Below, piece by piece: positions 34,217 to 44,032 of a DNA stretch of 64,000 bases. The translations under genes and the position numbers were made by a program. The DNA comes from WJJR01 sp964440935 (GTDB taxonomy: Bacteria > Zixibacteria > MSB-5A5 > WJJR01): contig CAYTTY010000009.1 of assembly GCA_964440935.1 (NCBI GenBank), forward strand, positions 1-64,000, written 5' to 3'. The notes under the pieces are model-generated. The model was not told the origin of the DNA, made no database searches, and was given only the letters and a program-made list of their open reading frames with translations. How positions within the stretch are numbered: the stretch's first letter is position 1; each line of letters starts with the position of its first letter.

Positions 34217-35629
34217 ATGACGATCGACGATGCCTGCCAGATTATGAACGGAAGTGTGCTGACGCATACGCGAGGGCACCGACGTTTCCGTGGCGTGTGC
34301 ATTGATTCACGCACGCTGAAGCGTGGAAACGCATTTGTCTGTCTTCGCGGTGAGCGTACTGATGGGCATCGTTTTGCCGCGACCGCCGGGACCAAGGGCG
34401 CCGGTGCGGTTATTGCCGAGCGGGAGATCGCCGAAGGCTGGGCCGATTGGACGACTCCGGTGATCGGTGTTGATGATCCCCTGACGGCGCTCGGTGATTT
34501 GACAGCCGCGTACAAAGAGCTGTTCCCAACGCGCTATGTGGCGGTGACCGGTTCAGTCGGCAAGACGACAACGAAGGAAATGATCGCGGCGGTGCTGGCG
34601 AAGCGCTACTCGGTGTTCAAGTCTCCAGGGAACTTCAACAATCTCATTGGCATTCCGCTCGCGATGCTGGCACGCAAGGCCCATTCGCGCAACGCCGAAG
34701 AGATCGGTGTGCTGGAGTTCGGCATGTCGACGCCGGGTGAGATTGCGCGGTTGGCGGAGATGATCCAGCCGGACTGGGGCGTGGTGACGCAGATCGCACC
34801 ATCACACACTATGCAATTGAAGACACTCAGCCGTGTGGCGCGTGCCAAGCGCGAGCTGTTCGACTACGCCAAGCCGAAGACCCTTGCGTTTCTGAATGCC
34901 GATGATCCGCATCAGCGCAAGTGGTATACGAACTGGGATCGCACGACCGTCACGTATGCGCTCAATCGCGATGCCGACATCGTCGCCGATCAGATTACGA
35001 CCGATCGCGCAGGCCGGACGTCGTTTCGTGTGAATGGGCGCCACGAGTTTCGATTGAGACTGCCCGGTGAACATAATGTGCGGAATGCATTAGCGGCCAT
35101 TGCTGTGGGCCGACGGTTCCGAATTCCGTTTGCCGATATCGCCGATGCACTGAGCCGGGTGAAGCCGGAAGGATCGCGATCATCGGTGGAACGGCTCGGC
35201 CAGTTTGTTTTACTGGATGATTGTTACAACGCGAGCCCGTCGGGGCTGGCCGCTGCACTGCGAACGTTGAAGGACTGGCCCGGCACGTCACGACGCATTG
35301 CTGTTCTCGGCGCCATGCGTGAATTGGGCGAGGAGGAAATCGAGTGGCATCGCCGTCTGGGTATGGATGCCGCCAAATCGTGCGACGTGCTGGTCACCGT
35401 TGGTGAACTGGCGAGCAACTACGGGAGCGCGTTCGCCGATCATCCGGCCAACGCACAACACAAATCGTTTAAGACTCTCGATCAGGTCATCGCCTATTTG
35501 AAGCGTGAGTTGCGTGCGGGCGACATCGTATTGCTCAAGGCATCACATTCGGAACAGTTTGAAACAATCGGTGCGGCGCTGCGTGAGCATGTCAAGCAGA
35601 GTACACGCGGCACACGGAAAGCGACCTAA
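34217..35629 (+). CDS. murF: UDP-N-acetylmuramoyl-tripeptide--D-alanyl-D-alanine ligase
   Basis: About 470 aa. Adds D-Ala-D-Ala to UDP-MurNAc-tripeptide. Motifs: GVCIDSRTLKRGNAFVCLRGERTDGHRF, ATP loop VTGSVGKTTTKEMIA, KSPGNFNNLIGIPLAML, FGMSTPGEI, LNADDPHQRKW, the LLDDCYNASPSGLAAAL region and VLGAMRELGEEE. The start is uncertain: TTG 34196, GTG 34208 and ATG 34217 are all in frame without a convincing Shine-Dalgarno. ATG 34217 (MTIDDACQIMNG) best matches the family N-terminus. Confidence 0.95.
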   Translation: MTIDDACQIMNGSVLTHTRGHRRFRGVCIDSRTLKRGNAFVCLRGERTDGHRFAATAGTKGAGAVIAEREIAEGWADWTTPVIGVDDPLTALGDLTAAYKELFPTRYVAVTGSVGKTTTKEMIAAVLAKRYSVFKSPGNFNNLIGIPLAMLARKAHSRNAEEIGVLEFGMSTPGEIARLAEMIQPDWGVVTQIAPSHTMQLKTLSRVARAKRELFDYAKPKTLAFLNADDPHQRKWYTNWDRTTVTYALNRDADIVADQITTDRAGRTSFRVNGRHEFRLRLPGEHNVRNALAAIAVGRRFRIPFADIADALSRVKPEGSRSSVERLGQFVLLDDCYNASPSGLAAALRTLKDWPGTSRRIAVLGAMRELGEEEIEWHRRLGMDAAKSCDVLVTVGELASNYGSAFADHPANAQHKSFKTLDQVIAYLKRELRAGDIVLLKASHSEQFETIGAALREHVKQSTRGTRKAT

Positions 35630-35670
35630 CAAACGTCGACGGCGAGCGGCCGACGCGGGATACCTAATTC

Positions 35671-36756
35671 ATGTTCTACCACCTCTTCTATCCCCTCAGC
35701 GATACGTTTTCGGCGTTCAATCTGTTTCGCTATATCACGTTTCGTTCCGCATACGCCGTGGTGACGGCGCTGGTGATAGCGATCTGGTTCGGTCCGGTGA
35801 TTGTGGCCGCGCTGAAACGCATGCAGATTCGCGAGTCGATCCGCAAGGAAGGTCCGCAGACACATTTGTCGAAAGAGGGTACACCGACAATGGGTGGGAT
35901 CATCATCCTGCTCTCGATTGTCGTTCCGACACTGTTGTGGGCCGACCTGACAAACCGCTACATCCAGCTCATTCTGGGTGTGACGATTGGCATGGGGATC
36001 ATCGGTTGGGTCGACGATTATTACAAAGCCGTGAAACGGCAGCCGAAGGGGTTGGTGGCGCGCAAGAAGCTCGCCGGCCAACTGATACTGGGATTGGCGT
36101 TGGGCACGATTCTGTACGCGTGGCCACCGGCGCCTGAGTTTACGACGTCGACGGATATACCCTTTCTGAAGAACGTCGTGCTGCCCCTGGGCATCTTCTA
36201 CATACCATTTGTTCTGCTTGTAGTCGCAGGAACTTCGAATGCCGTGAATTTGAGTGACGGTTTGGACGGACTGGCCATTGGTTTGTCGGGAATTGCGTTC
36301 ATCGCATTTGCCGGGCTCTGTTATGTGACCGGACGCACCGACTTCTCGAGCTACCTGGCGATTACTTATCTGCCCGGTGCGGGTGAGTTGACGATTTATT
36401 GTGCGGCGACGCTCGGTGCCGCGCTCGGTTTTCTCTGGTTCAACAGCTACCCGGCGGAAGTGTTCATGGGCGATACGGGAGCGCTCGCATTGGGTGGTGC
36501 ACTCGGCGCTATTGCCATCCTGGTGAAAAAAGAAATTCTGTTGGTCATCCTCGGTGGTGTGTTTGTCATCGAGGCGTTGTCGGTCATCGTCCAGGTACTG
36601 GCGTTTCGTTACACGGGTAAGCGCGTGTTCCGGATGGCGCCGCTGCATCATCATTTCGAACTGCTGGGCTGGCCGGAGGCGAAAGTCGTCGTACGGTTCT
36701 GGATCATCGGCGCCATCTGCGCGTTGATCACACTGTCAACATTGAAGATTCGGTAA
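35671..36756 (+). CDS. mraY: Phospho-N-acetylmuramoyl-pentapeptide-transferase
   Basis: 361 aa, ten-helix inner-membrane enzyme making lipid I from undecaprenyl phosphate (E. coli MraY is 360 aa). Diagnostic segments: QTHLSKEGTPTMGGIIIL (cytoplasmic loop 1), GWVDDYYKAVKRQPKGL with the catalytic Asp pair, NAVNLSDGLDGLAIGLS, VFMGDTGALALGG and the histidine motif MAPLHHHFELLGWPE. It follows murF by about 40 bp. Confidence 0.97.
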   Translation: MFYHLFYPLSDTFSAFNLFRYITFRSAYAVVTALVIAIWFGPVIVAALKRMQIRESIRKEGPQTHLSKEGTPTMGGIIILLSIVVPTLLWADLTNRYIQLILGVTIGMGIIGWVDDYYKAVKRQPKGLVARKKLAGQLILGLALGTILYAWPPAPEFTTSTDIPFLKNVVLPLGIFYIPFVLLVVAGTSNAVNLSDGLDGLAIGLSGIAFIAFAGLCYVTGRTDFSSYLAITYLPGAGELTIYCAATLGAALGFLWFNSYPAEVFMGDTGALALGGALGAIAILVKKEILLVILGGVFVIEALSVIVQVLAFRYTGKRVFRMAPLHHHFELLGWPEAKVVVRFWIIGAICALITLSTLKIR

Positions 36757-36820
36757 GCACGGTCAGACAATGGACACCACACTCGCCGAACATCACAGAG
36801 GACTGGAGGAGATAGCCGCC

Positions 36821-38212
36821 GTGTCACACGCTGATCGCATACGAGGCCGTTCCGTATTGGTGGTCGGCATGAAGCGATCGGGGTTGGCGGCCGCTCGGAT
36901 GCTGACCGCATTGAAAGCATCGGTCTTCGTGTCGGATTCCGCCGAGGATGAATCGTTGGCATATGAAGTGGCCGCGCTCAAGACGGCGGGTATACCATTT
37001 GAAACGGGTGGACATCGGATTGAATCGCTTGATGGTGTGGATTCAGTTGTGGCAAGTCCGGGGGTGCCACCCGGAAATATACTGATTCGAGAAGCAGAGG
37101 CTCGCGGTATTCCCGTGGTATCAGAGATCGAAGTGGCGTCATGGGTTACTGACGCTGTCATCATGGCATTGACAGGATCCAATGGAAAAACGACAACGAC
37201 GGCTTGGCTCGGGACAATCTACCAGGAGAGCGGGCGCGCATCGGAGGTCGGCGGCAATATCGGCCGGGCCTTTGCGGATTTTGCCGCAGCGTTGAGCCCG
37301 GGTACACGTGCGATCCTGGAGGTCTCGACGTTTCAACTTGAACGCATTGACTCATTCTGTCCGCACGTCGCGGCGATTTTGAATGTGACACCCGATCATC
37401 TTGATCGGCATGGCACCTTCGAGGAGTACGTGCGCTTGAAGTTCCGTCTGTTGGAGAACCAGGCTGGCACCGACATTGCGGTATTGAATGCCGATGATCC
37501 CACAATTTGCACATATGATAAGGAGCATCATCCCGGTAACGCACAGCGTTGGTGGTTCTCAACACGGCAGGCTGTCTGTCCGGGTGTCTGGTGGGATGGT
37601 GAATACCTGCACTGCAATGACGGCGAATCACTGGGCATCATTCCGCAGTCCGACATGTTGATTCCGCCGGGAGTTCATAATCGCGGCAATGCGGCTGCCG
37701 CCGTGGCGATGGCCCTGGCCGACGGTTTGACACCCGCAGACATCGCGCCGGGACTTGTGGCATTTCGTGGGGTTGAGCATCGTCTTGAACACGTCGCAAC
37801 AATCAACGGCGTCGACTACATCAACGATTCGAAGGCCACCAACCCCGATTCTGTGGCCAAGGCAATTGTTTCATTCGATCGTCCGCTCGTCATCATCATG
37901 GGCGGTCTCGATAAGGGGACCGATTTCACCTCCCTGGTCGATGAGCTCCGTCCGCGTGTGCGGGCATTGGTGTTCACCGGGAAGGCTGCGGGGAAGCTGG
38001 AAGTCGAGTTGGGAGCACACGTGCCGTATCGGTCAGCGGCAGGGTTCGATGATGCATTTTCTCTCGCCGTGGATCTGGCAGAAGCAGGTGATGTTGTTCT
38101 GCTCTCGCCCGGCTGCGCGAGCTTCGATCAATTTCGCGACTACGAACATCGTGGAGAAACGTTCAAGCGGCTTGCCCGCGAGTTGGCGCAAACCGAGGAG
38201 GAGGGACAATGA
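36821..38212 (+). CDS. murD: UDP-N-acetylmuramoylalanine--D-glutamate ligase
   Basis: 463 aa. Adds D-Glu to UDP-MurNAc-L-Ala. Rossmann-like start GRSVLVVGMKRSGLAAARML, ATP loop LTGSNGKTTTTAWLG, GGNIGRAF, ILNVTPDHLDRHGTFEEY, GVEHRLEHVATINGVDYINDSKATNPDS and LLSPGCASFDQFRDYEHRGETFK are all classic. The GTG at 36821 is preferred: GGAGGAG (36805-36811) is 9 nt upstream and the resulting MSHADRIRGRSVLVVG matches family N-termini. The in-frame ATG at 36770 has no site. It ends in an ATGA overlap with ftsW. Confidence 0.96.
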   Translation: MSHADRIRGRSVLVVGMKRSGLAAARMLTALKASVFVSDSAEDESLAYEVAALKTAGIPFETGGHRIESLDGVDSVVASPGVPPGNILIREAEARGIPVVSEIEVASWVTDAVIMALTGSNGKTTTTAWLGTIYQESGRASEVGGNIGRAFADFAAALSPGTRAILEVSTFQLERIDSFCPHVAAILNVTPDHLDRHGTFEEYVRLKFRLLENQAGTDIAVLNADDPTICTYDKEHHPGNAQRWWFSTRQAVCPGVWWDGEYLHCNDGESLGIIPQSDMLIPPGVHNRGNAAAAVAMALADGLTPADIAPGLVAFRGVEHRLEHVATINGVDYINDSKATNPDSVAKAIVSFDRPLVIIMGGLDKGTDFTSLVDELRPRVRALVFTGKAAGKLEVELGAHVPYRSAAGFDDAFSLAVDLAEAGDVVLLSPGCASFDQFRDYEHRGETFKRLARELAQTEEEGQ

Positions 38213-39393
38213 GCACACAAGTCCTCTCCCATGGGTTGGGCAACGTGCTCGGTTCGGTGCGCGACCGTCAGGCACAGCTCGGCAAGACGATGCCACGAGC
38301 GGATCGCCTGCTGTGGGTCGGCATTATCCTTCTCATGGCGCTCGGCACCGTGATGGTGTTGTCATCGTCGGTGATGATTGCCGAACGGCGATTTGGCGAA
38401 GCCGGTTATTTTTGGAAGAAGCAACTGATCTGGAGTGTACTGGCAATCATGGTCATGGCCGTTGTTTCACGAATCGACTACCGACTTCTGCGTCAATGGA
38501 TCCTACCCGGCGCCCTGGCTTCGATCGGCCTGTTGATTGGCGTTTTGTTCACCGAACCCGTCAACGATGCCAGGCGCTGGATTGATCTTGGGTTGTTCAA
38601 ATTACAGCCGGCGGAGGTGTTTCGCGTTGTGGCATTGCTGTTCACGGCCGCCTTGGTGGCCAAACGTGCCGACGACATGGATCGTCCGTGGCGGTTGTGG
38701 CCCTTGGGATTGTTGCTGTTGATCGGCACCGGATTGTTCCTGGCTCAACCGGAGTTCTCCGGTGTCATTACACTGTACCTGACGGTCGGGATCATCCTGC
38801 TCGCCGGTGGACTGCGTTGGCGGCATATACTTCCCGTGGTCGCGGTGATTGGCATTGTCGGCGCTGTCACTGTCTTCGGATTTGAATACAAAAAGGGCCG
38901 GATCGACGAGTGGCATGAAGGACTGATGACCGAGACCGGCGGTTCCTATCAAGTGCGGCAATCCAAGGTAGCACTGGGTGCCGGTGGACCGTTCGGCGAG
39001 GGATTGGGTAATGGTCGGGCGAAAATGCTTTACCTCCCGGAACCGCACACCGATTTCGTTCTGGCCACCGTCGGTGAAGAGTTGGGATTGGTGGGTTTTA
39101 CCGCCGTCATGGCGCTTGCGGCGCTGTTGATTTTGCGGTCATGGCGCGTGGCGACACGTGCGCCGGATCGATTTGGCTATTTGCTGGTGATCGGAATCGG
39201 CGGGTCGCTGTTTGTGAATGCGGGATTGAATGCGGGTGTGGTGACCGGACTCGTGCCGGCCACCGGGCTGCCGTTTCCATTCGTCAGTTATGGGGGGTCA
39301 TCGCTGTTGACGACCGCGGCGGCGTGGGGAATCGTGTTGAACGTTTCGCGCTACCGGACACCGCGTTCCGCTCGGCTGGTTGGATCGAGATGA
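38209..39393 (+). CDS. ftsW: Septal peptidoglycan glycosyltransferase FtsW
   Basis: 394 aa SEDS-family polytopic protein partnering FtsI. A cytoplasmic N-terminus of about 35 residues is followed by about ten transmembrane helices. SEDS signatures are SRIDYRLLRQWILPGAL, DARRWIDLGLFKLQPAEVFR, LPEPHTDFVLATVGEELGLVG and the C-terminal GLPFPFVSYGGSSLL. It starts within the murD stop (ATGA). Confidence 0.96.
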   Translation: MSTQVLSHGLGNVLGSVRDRQAQLGKTMPRADRLLWVGIILLMALGTVMVLSSSVMIAERRFGEAGYFWKKQLIWSVLAIMVMAVVSRIDYRLLRQWILPGALASIGLLIGVLFTEPVNDARRWIDLGLFKLQPAEVFRVVALLFTAALVAKRADDMDRPWRLWPLGLLLLIGTGLFLAQPEFSGVITLYLTVGIILLAGGLRWRHILPVVAVIGIVGAVTVFGFEYKKGRIDEWHEGLMTETGGSYQVRQSKVALGAGGPFGEGLGNGRAKMLYLPEPHTDFVLATVGEELGLVGFTAVMALAALLILRSWRVATRAPDRFGYLLVIGIGGSLFVNAGLNAGVVTGLVPATGLPFPFVSYGGSSLLTTAAAWGIVLNVSRYRTPRSARLVGSR

Positions 39394-39397
39394 TGGC

Positions 39398-40513
39398 ATG
39401 CGAGTCCTGATGGCGGCCGGTGGTACCGGGGGACATTTGATACCGGCGATACGAATTGCCGAGGCGATCAGACGGCAGCGAAGCGAGACAGAATTGTTGT
39501 TCATGGGTGGCGATAGGGGATTCGAGGAAGACGTGGTCACACGACGCGGCGAACGATACATCGGCCTTCCGGCGCGCGGTTTTGCACGCAAACGCATTGT
39601 GCAGAACGTGCAAGCCGTGTTCAGCAACTGGCGCGCGCAACGAATGGGTAACCGTGCCGTATCGGACTTCGCTCCCGACGTTGCCGTCGGTTGTGGCGGG
39701 TATGCGTCGTATTTCCCAATTCGCGCCGCTCGTGCACAGTCTATCCCCTACGTGTTGCAGGAACAAAATCGCATCCCCGGGTTGGCCACACGGTGGTTGT
39801 CGGGGAGCGCTGATACCGTATTCACGGCATTTGAGCAGACGGCGCGAGCGCTGCCAAAAGCAAAGAACATCAATCTCGCCGGCAATCCCATCGATCCGCG
39901 TTTGGCGCAATTGAGTCGTGACGAAGCGCGTGCCGTGTGGAATCTGAGCTTGTCCGAACGCGTTATACTGATCACCGGCGGCTCCGGTGGCGCGCAGTCG
40001 ATCAACGCCAACATCATTAAGGGATTGGAATCGATCACGCCCGAGCCACCGGTGACGGTGTTGTGGCAAACGGGACGTCACCGAGTCGAGTGGAGCGGCA
40101 ACGCGCAGCCTGGATGGACCGTGCGTGAATTTGTCTTCACTGATCAGATGACCGAAGCGTTCGTCGCTGCTGATGTGGTCATCGCGCGTGCCGGTGCGCT
40201 TACGATTTCAGAGATCGCGGCCGCCGGACGGCCGGCGATCCTCGTTCCCTTCCCATTCGCTACGGCCGACCATCAAACACAGAATGCACGTGTCCTGGTT
40301 GATGCCGGTGGAGCAGAATTGATCAGAGATTCCGACTTGGCAGATGTGTCATTGTTGTCCCGCGCACTAGAGTTGCTCAGTGACAGTGAACAATTGGCGG
40401 TGATGGACGAACGAAATCGTCAATTGGGAAAGCCGAATGCCGCCGACGAGATTGCGGCATATGTCTTATTGCTTGCGCAACGATCACGTCGAGAGGATCA
40501 TAGCGGATCATGA
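39398..40513 (+). CDS. murG: UDP-GlcNAc:lipid I N-acetylglucosaminyltransferase
   Basis: 371 aa GT28 enzyme converting lipid I to lipid II at the inner face of the membrane. MRVLMAAGGTGGHLIPAI carries the first G-rich loop. VGCGGYASYFPIRAA, QEQNRIPGLATRWLS, TGGSGGAQSIN, the ARAGALTISEIAAAGRPAILVP region and PFATADHQTQNA follow in family order. The ATG at 39398 is chosen because the family begins at MRVL; the frame reaches into ftsW upstream. It ends in an ATGA overlap with murC. Confidence 0.96.
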   Translation: MRVLMAAGGTGGHLIPAIRIAEAIRRQRSETELLFMGGDRGFEEDVVTRRGERYIGLPARGFARKRIVQNVQAVFSNWRAQRMGNRAVSDFAPDVAVGCGGYASYFPIRAARAQSIPYVLQEQNRIPGLATRWLSGSADTVFTAFEQTARALPKAKNINLAGNPIDPRLAQLSRDEARAVWNLSLSERVILITGGSGGAQSINANIIKGLESITPEPPVTVLWQTGRHRVEWSGNAQPGWTVREFVFTDQMTEAFVAADVVIARAGALTISEIAAAGRPAILVPFPFATADHQTQNARVLVDAGGAELIRDSDLADVSLLSRALELLSDSEQLAVMDERNRQLGKPNAADEIAAYVLLLAQRSRREDHSGS

Positions 40514-41910
40514 TGTGGGCACGACGAATCAAGCGGCTGCATTTTGTAGGCATCGGTGGTGCCGGCATGTCCGGCATCGCTGAAATTCTGCACGCGTCGC
40601 AATTCGCGATCACCGGCTCGGATTTGGCCGACTCCGAAACGATTGCTCACCTGCGTTCCATCGGCATCACCGTGTACATCGGACATGATGCCCAATATGT
40701 CGAGGGTGCCGATGTCGTCGTAATTTCCTCGGCCGTGACCGGAGAGAACCCGGAGGTTGCCGCCGCGCATGGAATGGGTATTCCGGTGATCCGACGTGCG
40801 GAGATGCTCGGTGAGTTAATGCGTTTGAAATCGTCAATCGGCATCGCCGGCACGCACGGGAAGACGACGACGACGTCGATGGTCGGCCACCTCATCATGC
40901 AGGCGGGATTGGATCCGACAGTGATCGTGGGTGGGCGTTTGATCAGCCAGGATGCCAACGCACAGTTCGGGCAGAGTGAATATCTTGTGGCCGAGGCCGA
41001 CGAGTACGACCGCTCGTTCTTGTGTCTGCATCCAACCGTCGCATTAGCCACGAACCTCGAAGAGGACCATCTCGATTGTTACAAAGACTTGGCCGACCTG
41101 CAGGACAATTTCGTCGAATTCTTTGCGCGCGTTCCGTTTTACGGCGCTGTGCTGACCAACGTCGATTCACCCGCGTTGAATGAGATCACGCACCGCATAC
41201 GCCGTCGTCACCGCACGTTTGGTTTTGGGGCAACTGCGGATACCCGTGCAGACGCGTTGACGCTGGAACCTCGTCGCTCGTCATTCGATCTGTTTCACGA
41301 CGGCAACAAATTGGGACACATCGACGTCAATCTGCCCGGCCGGCACAACGCAGAAAATGCGTTGGCCGCCGCCGCCGTGGCACTGGAAATCGACATTCCA
41401 TTTGACGCCATCCATGACGGACTGAAATCGTTTTGTGGTGTCGGGCGACGGTTTGAAGTGATTGGTGAAGAGCGCGGCATCACTGTTGTTGACGATTATG
41501 CACATCATCCGACGGAAGTGGCGGCGGTTTTGCGGGCTGCACGCTTATGGCTCAATCGACAGGGCCGTTTGATTGTGGCATTTCAACCACATCTCTATTC
41601 GCGTACGCGGGACTTTTATAGGGCATTCGCAGAATCATTGTCTGAACCAGATGGGCTGATTCTGGCGCCGATTTACCCGGCGCGCGAAACGCCGATCCCG
41701 GGTGTCACGTCACATGTGATCGCCGAGCAGGTTCCGCAGGGCATCTGTCCGGTGGGATGTGTGGTTGCCTCGGATCTCGATGATGTTGTCGAGCGTGCCG
41801 TCGCGTGGGCCCGTCCGGGTGATCTGGTCATGACAATTGGCGCGGGAACGATCTATCGGTGTGCGCCGGCGATTGTGAAACGTCTGAGCGAAGTGGAGGT
41901 CGAGTCATGA
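40510..41910 (+). CDS. murC: UDP-N-acetylmuramate--L-alanine ligase
   Basis: 466 aa, first Mur ligase of the pathway. LHFVGIGGAGMSGIAEIL, ATP loop IAGTHGKTTTTSMVGHLI, VAEADEYDRSFL, NLEEDHLDCYKDLADL, NLPGRHNAENALAAAAVAL and TVVDDYAHHPTEVAAVL are all present and in order. No murB or ddl follows, unlike many dcw clusters. The stop overlaps the ftsQ start (ATGA). Confidence 0.97.
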   Translation: MMWARRIKRLHFVGIGGAGMSGIAEILHASQFAITGSDLADSETIAHLRSIGITVYIGHDAQYVEGADVVVISSAVTGENPEVAAAHGMGIPVIRRAEMLGELMRLKSSIGIAGTHGKTTTTSMVGHLIMQAGLDPTVIVGGRLISQDANAQFGQSEYLVAEADEYDRSFLCLHPTVALATNLEEDHLDCYKDLADLQDNFVEFFARVPFYGAVLTNVDSPALNEITHRIRRRHRTFGFGATADTRADALTLEPRRSSFDLFHDGNKLGHIDVNLPGRHNAENALAAAAVALEIDIPFDAIHDGLKSFCGVGRRFEVIGEERGITVVDDYAHHPTEVAAVLRAARLWLNRQGRLIVAFQPHLYSRTRDFYRAFAESLSEPDGLILAPIYPARETPIPGVTSHVIAEQVPQGICPVGCVVASDLDDVVERAVAWARPGDLVMTIGAGTIYRCAPAIVKRLSEVEVES

Positions 41911-42746
41911 ACCAGCTCGGTCGCCGCACGCATATCGTGCTTGACACGATAGAACATTGGATGAACGGCAAACGAATGTGGCTGATGTCCGGGAATGTTC
42001 TTGTCATCGGCTTTTTAGCGTTTATATTGAGCTATCCGCTTATGAAGGTGAGTAATATTACTATAGAAGGACCGGATATCTGGCGTGATCGCGCGATGGG
42101 AATCGCGGCTCCGGTGGGAGACTCGAACCTGTTTCATTACGATTTCAAGCAGGTGGGACGGCGGTTGGAGGCGACGTTTGGGGCGCGCGCCCATTGTGAC
42201 GTGCACTATGTCGTGCCGCGCGGCATCACCGTGATTCTGACACCGACCGATCCGGCGTTGTGGACGACGGCGGGACACGGCGTACGTGCCGATGGGACGC
42301 TCTTTGCGACCGAAGCCGACATGGCGCCCTCGCCGATTTGGCGCCAATCGGCCCTCCGCGATCAGCACGTGCAGACGGAGGCCCATTTGGCCGCGGGTGT
42401 CTGGTCCGAGGTGATCGACGGCGATGCGCGATTCGAACACGGCGCATCGGAATGGACGCGCGACGCCGGGCGCGGGTGGACGATGATCGCCGGTGACGGA
42501 CAGACGCGAATCATTCTGGGATGGAATAACATCGAGACACGCGCGGCGGCCGTGGCGCGTCTGCTCGAGCAACGTGATTCAACGCTACTGAGTGGGTGCA
42601 CGATCGATGCACGATTCGACGGACGCCTGATCGTGCGTCCCGACCGGCAGACCGCAACGGTACAACCGGCCGCGCGGGTCCGTCATCGGGATGCTGCGAC
42701 GCTGGCGTTGCGTCGGCCGGCGTCAACCGACCGGCAGGGGGGGTGA
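41907..42746 (+). CDS. ftsQ: Cell division protein FtsQ/DivIB-like
   Basis: 279 aa bitopic protein: 23-residue cytoplasmic tail, transmembrane helix about 24-46 (MWLMSGNVLVIGFLAFILSYPLM), then a POTRA-like start (VSNITIEGP) and a beta-rich periplasmic domain. The motif LFHYDFKQVGRRLEATFG corresponds to the helix after the POTRA strand in FtsQ. Overall similarity to known FtsQ is low, so the call leans on topology and position between murC and ftsA. The start lies in the ATGA overlap with the murC stop. Confidence 0.82.
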   Translation: MNQLGRRTHIVLDTIEHWMNGKRMWLMSGNVLVIGFLAFILSYPLMKVSNITIEGPDIWRDRAMGIAAPVGDSNLFHYDFKQVGRRLEATFGARAHCDVHYVVPRGITVILTPTDPALWTTAGHGVRADGTLFATEADMAPSPIWRQSALRDQHVQTEAHLAAGVWSEVIDGDARFEHGASEWTRDAGRGWTMIAGDGQTRIILGWNNIETRAAAVARLLEQRDSTLLSGCTIDARFDGRLIVRPDRQTATVQPAARVRHRDAATLALRRPASTDRQGG

Positions 42747-42748
42747 GT

Positions 42749-43978
42749 ATGAGCGCGACAGCCGCGACTGTAACAGGATTGGACATCGGATCGTCGCAGG
42801 TCACCGCGGTCATTGCCGAGTGGGACGACGACGCATTCAAGATTGTCGGCGTGGGACGTACGCCGTCGACGGGTTTGCGTCGTGGTGTGATTGTCCATTT
42901 GGACCGCACCGTCAACGCCGTCCGCAAAGCACTCGATGAAGCCGAACTGATGGCGGGTGTGCCGCACGATGCCATCCACGTAAACATCTCCGGCGATCAT
43001 ATCCGCAGCCTCAATTCGCGCGGCGTGGTGGCGGTGTCGCGCGGGGGCGGGCCGATTTCCGATACCGACGTGGACCGTGTCTTGCGCGCGGCGCGTGCCG
43101 TATCGGTGCCGCCCGATCGTGACATCATCCATGTGCTGCCGAGTGAGTTTGTCGTCGATGAGCAGGGGGGGATCCGCGATCCAATCGGAATGATCGGGTC
43201 ACGACTCGAAGTCGAGGTGCATATCGTGACCGCCGCCACGCTGGCGGTGAGTAACATTCATCACTGTATCGAAGAAATCGGCTACCGTCCGGCATCGATA
43301 ACACTGTCGACTCTGGCGGCGTCCGAGTCGGTGCTCAACGACCGGGATCGTGAAATGGGTGTGGCGGTGATTGACGTTGGTTCCGGTTTGACCGATGTCG
43401 CGGTATATCTCGATGATGCGCTTCGTCACACGGCTACAATTGCTGTTGGTGGACGGAACATCACGAATGATCTGGCGATCGGTTTGCGCACACCGATTGA
43501 AGCAGCAGAAGACATCAAGCTGACCGCCGGTGCTGCCCGCAGTGAAATGGTGGCCGACCAGGGGCCGGTGGAAGTGCCGGGAGTTGGGGATCAAGATGCG
43601 CGTTTGGTCTCGCCGCGCGTCGTGGCCTCGATTATCGAACCGCGTCTTGAAGAAATCTTCATGATGGCCAAACGCGAAATCGACAAAGCGCCGATTGCCG
43701 ACATGCTGGCGGCAGGCGCGGTGTTGACCGGCGGCGGTGCGGCGATCCCGGGCGCCACTGATTTGGCCGAACGCATTTTGGATTTACCCGTGCGCACCGG
43801 ACGGCCGTTGAATGTCGTCGGTATGATGGATCGCGTCACGGGTCCCGCCGATGCCGTCGCACTGGGATTGATTGCACGGGCCGACGATGTTGTGCCAACA
43901 TCGCGACGCCGTGACAGCGCAGGTTTCTTCCATCGCCTGTCATCACGCATTGGGGAGGTTCTCTCGGAATTTTTGTAG
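42749..43978 (+). CDS. ftsA: Cell division protein FtsA
   Basis: 409 aa actin-like ATPase tethering FtsZ to the membrane. TVTGLDIGSSQVTAVIAEW (phosphate 1), the 1C-subdomain region RGVIVHLDRTVNAVRKALDEAE, GVAVIDVGSGLTDVAVYLDD (phosphate 2) and VLTGGGAAIPGATDLAE (adenosine motif) are present. The last ~16 residues (FHRLSSRIGEVLSEFL) form the amphipathic membrane-targeting helix. The ATG at 42749 follows GGGGGGTGAG, 2 bp after the ftsQ stop. Confidence 0.95.
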   Translation: MSATAATVTGLDIGSSQVTAVIAEWDDDAFKIVGVGRTPSTGLRRGVIVHLDRTVNAVRKALDEAELMAGVPHDAIHVNISGDHIRSLNSRGVVAVSRGGGPISDTDVDRVLRAARAVSVPPDRDIIHVLPSEFVVDEQGGIRDPIGMIGSRLEVEVHIVTAATLAVSNIHHCIEEIGYRPASITLSTLAASESVLNDRDREMGVAVIDVGSGLTDVAVYLDDALRHTATIAVGGRNITNDLAIGLRTPIEAAEDIKLTAGAARSEMVADQGPVEVPGVGDQDARLVSPRVVASIIEPRLEEIFMMAKREIDKAPIADMLAAGAVLTGGGAAIPGATDLAERILDLPVRTGRPLNVVGMMDRVTGPADAVALGLIARADDVVPTSRRRDSAGFFHRLSSRIGEVLSEFL

Positions 43979-44032
43979 GCGTTTGTCAGATACAGAATCT
44001 TGGTACTTCGGAATTGATAAAGGGGAGGGCAG

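Noticed and set aside
35626..36654. A 342-codon minus-strand frame opposite mraY
   Set aside because: MraY is certain; the antisense product is Gln/Arg/His-rich with no recognisable fold.
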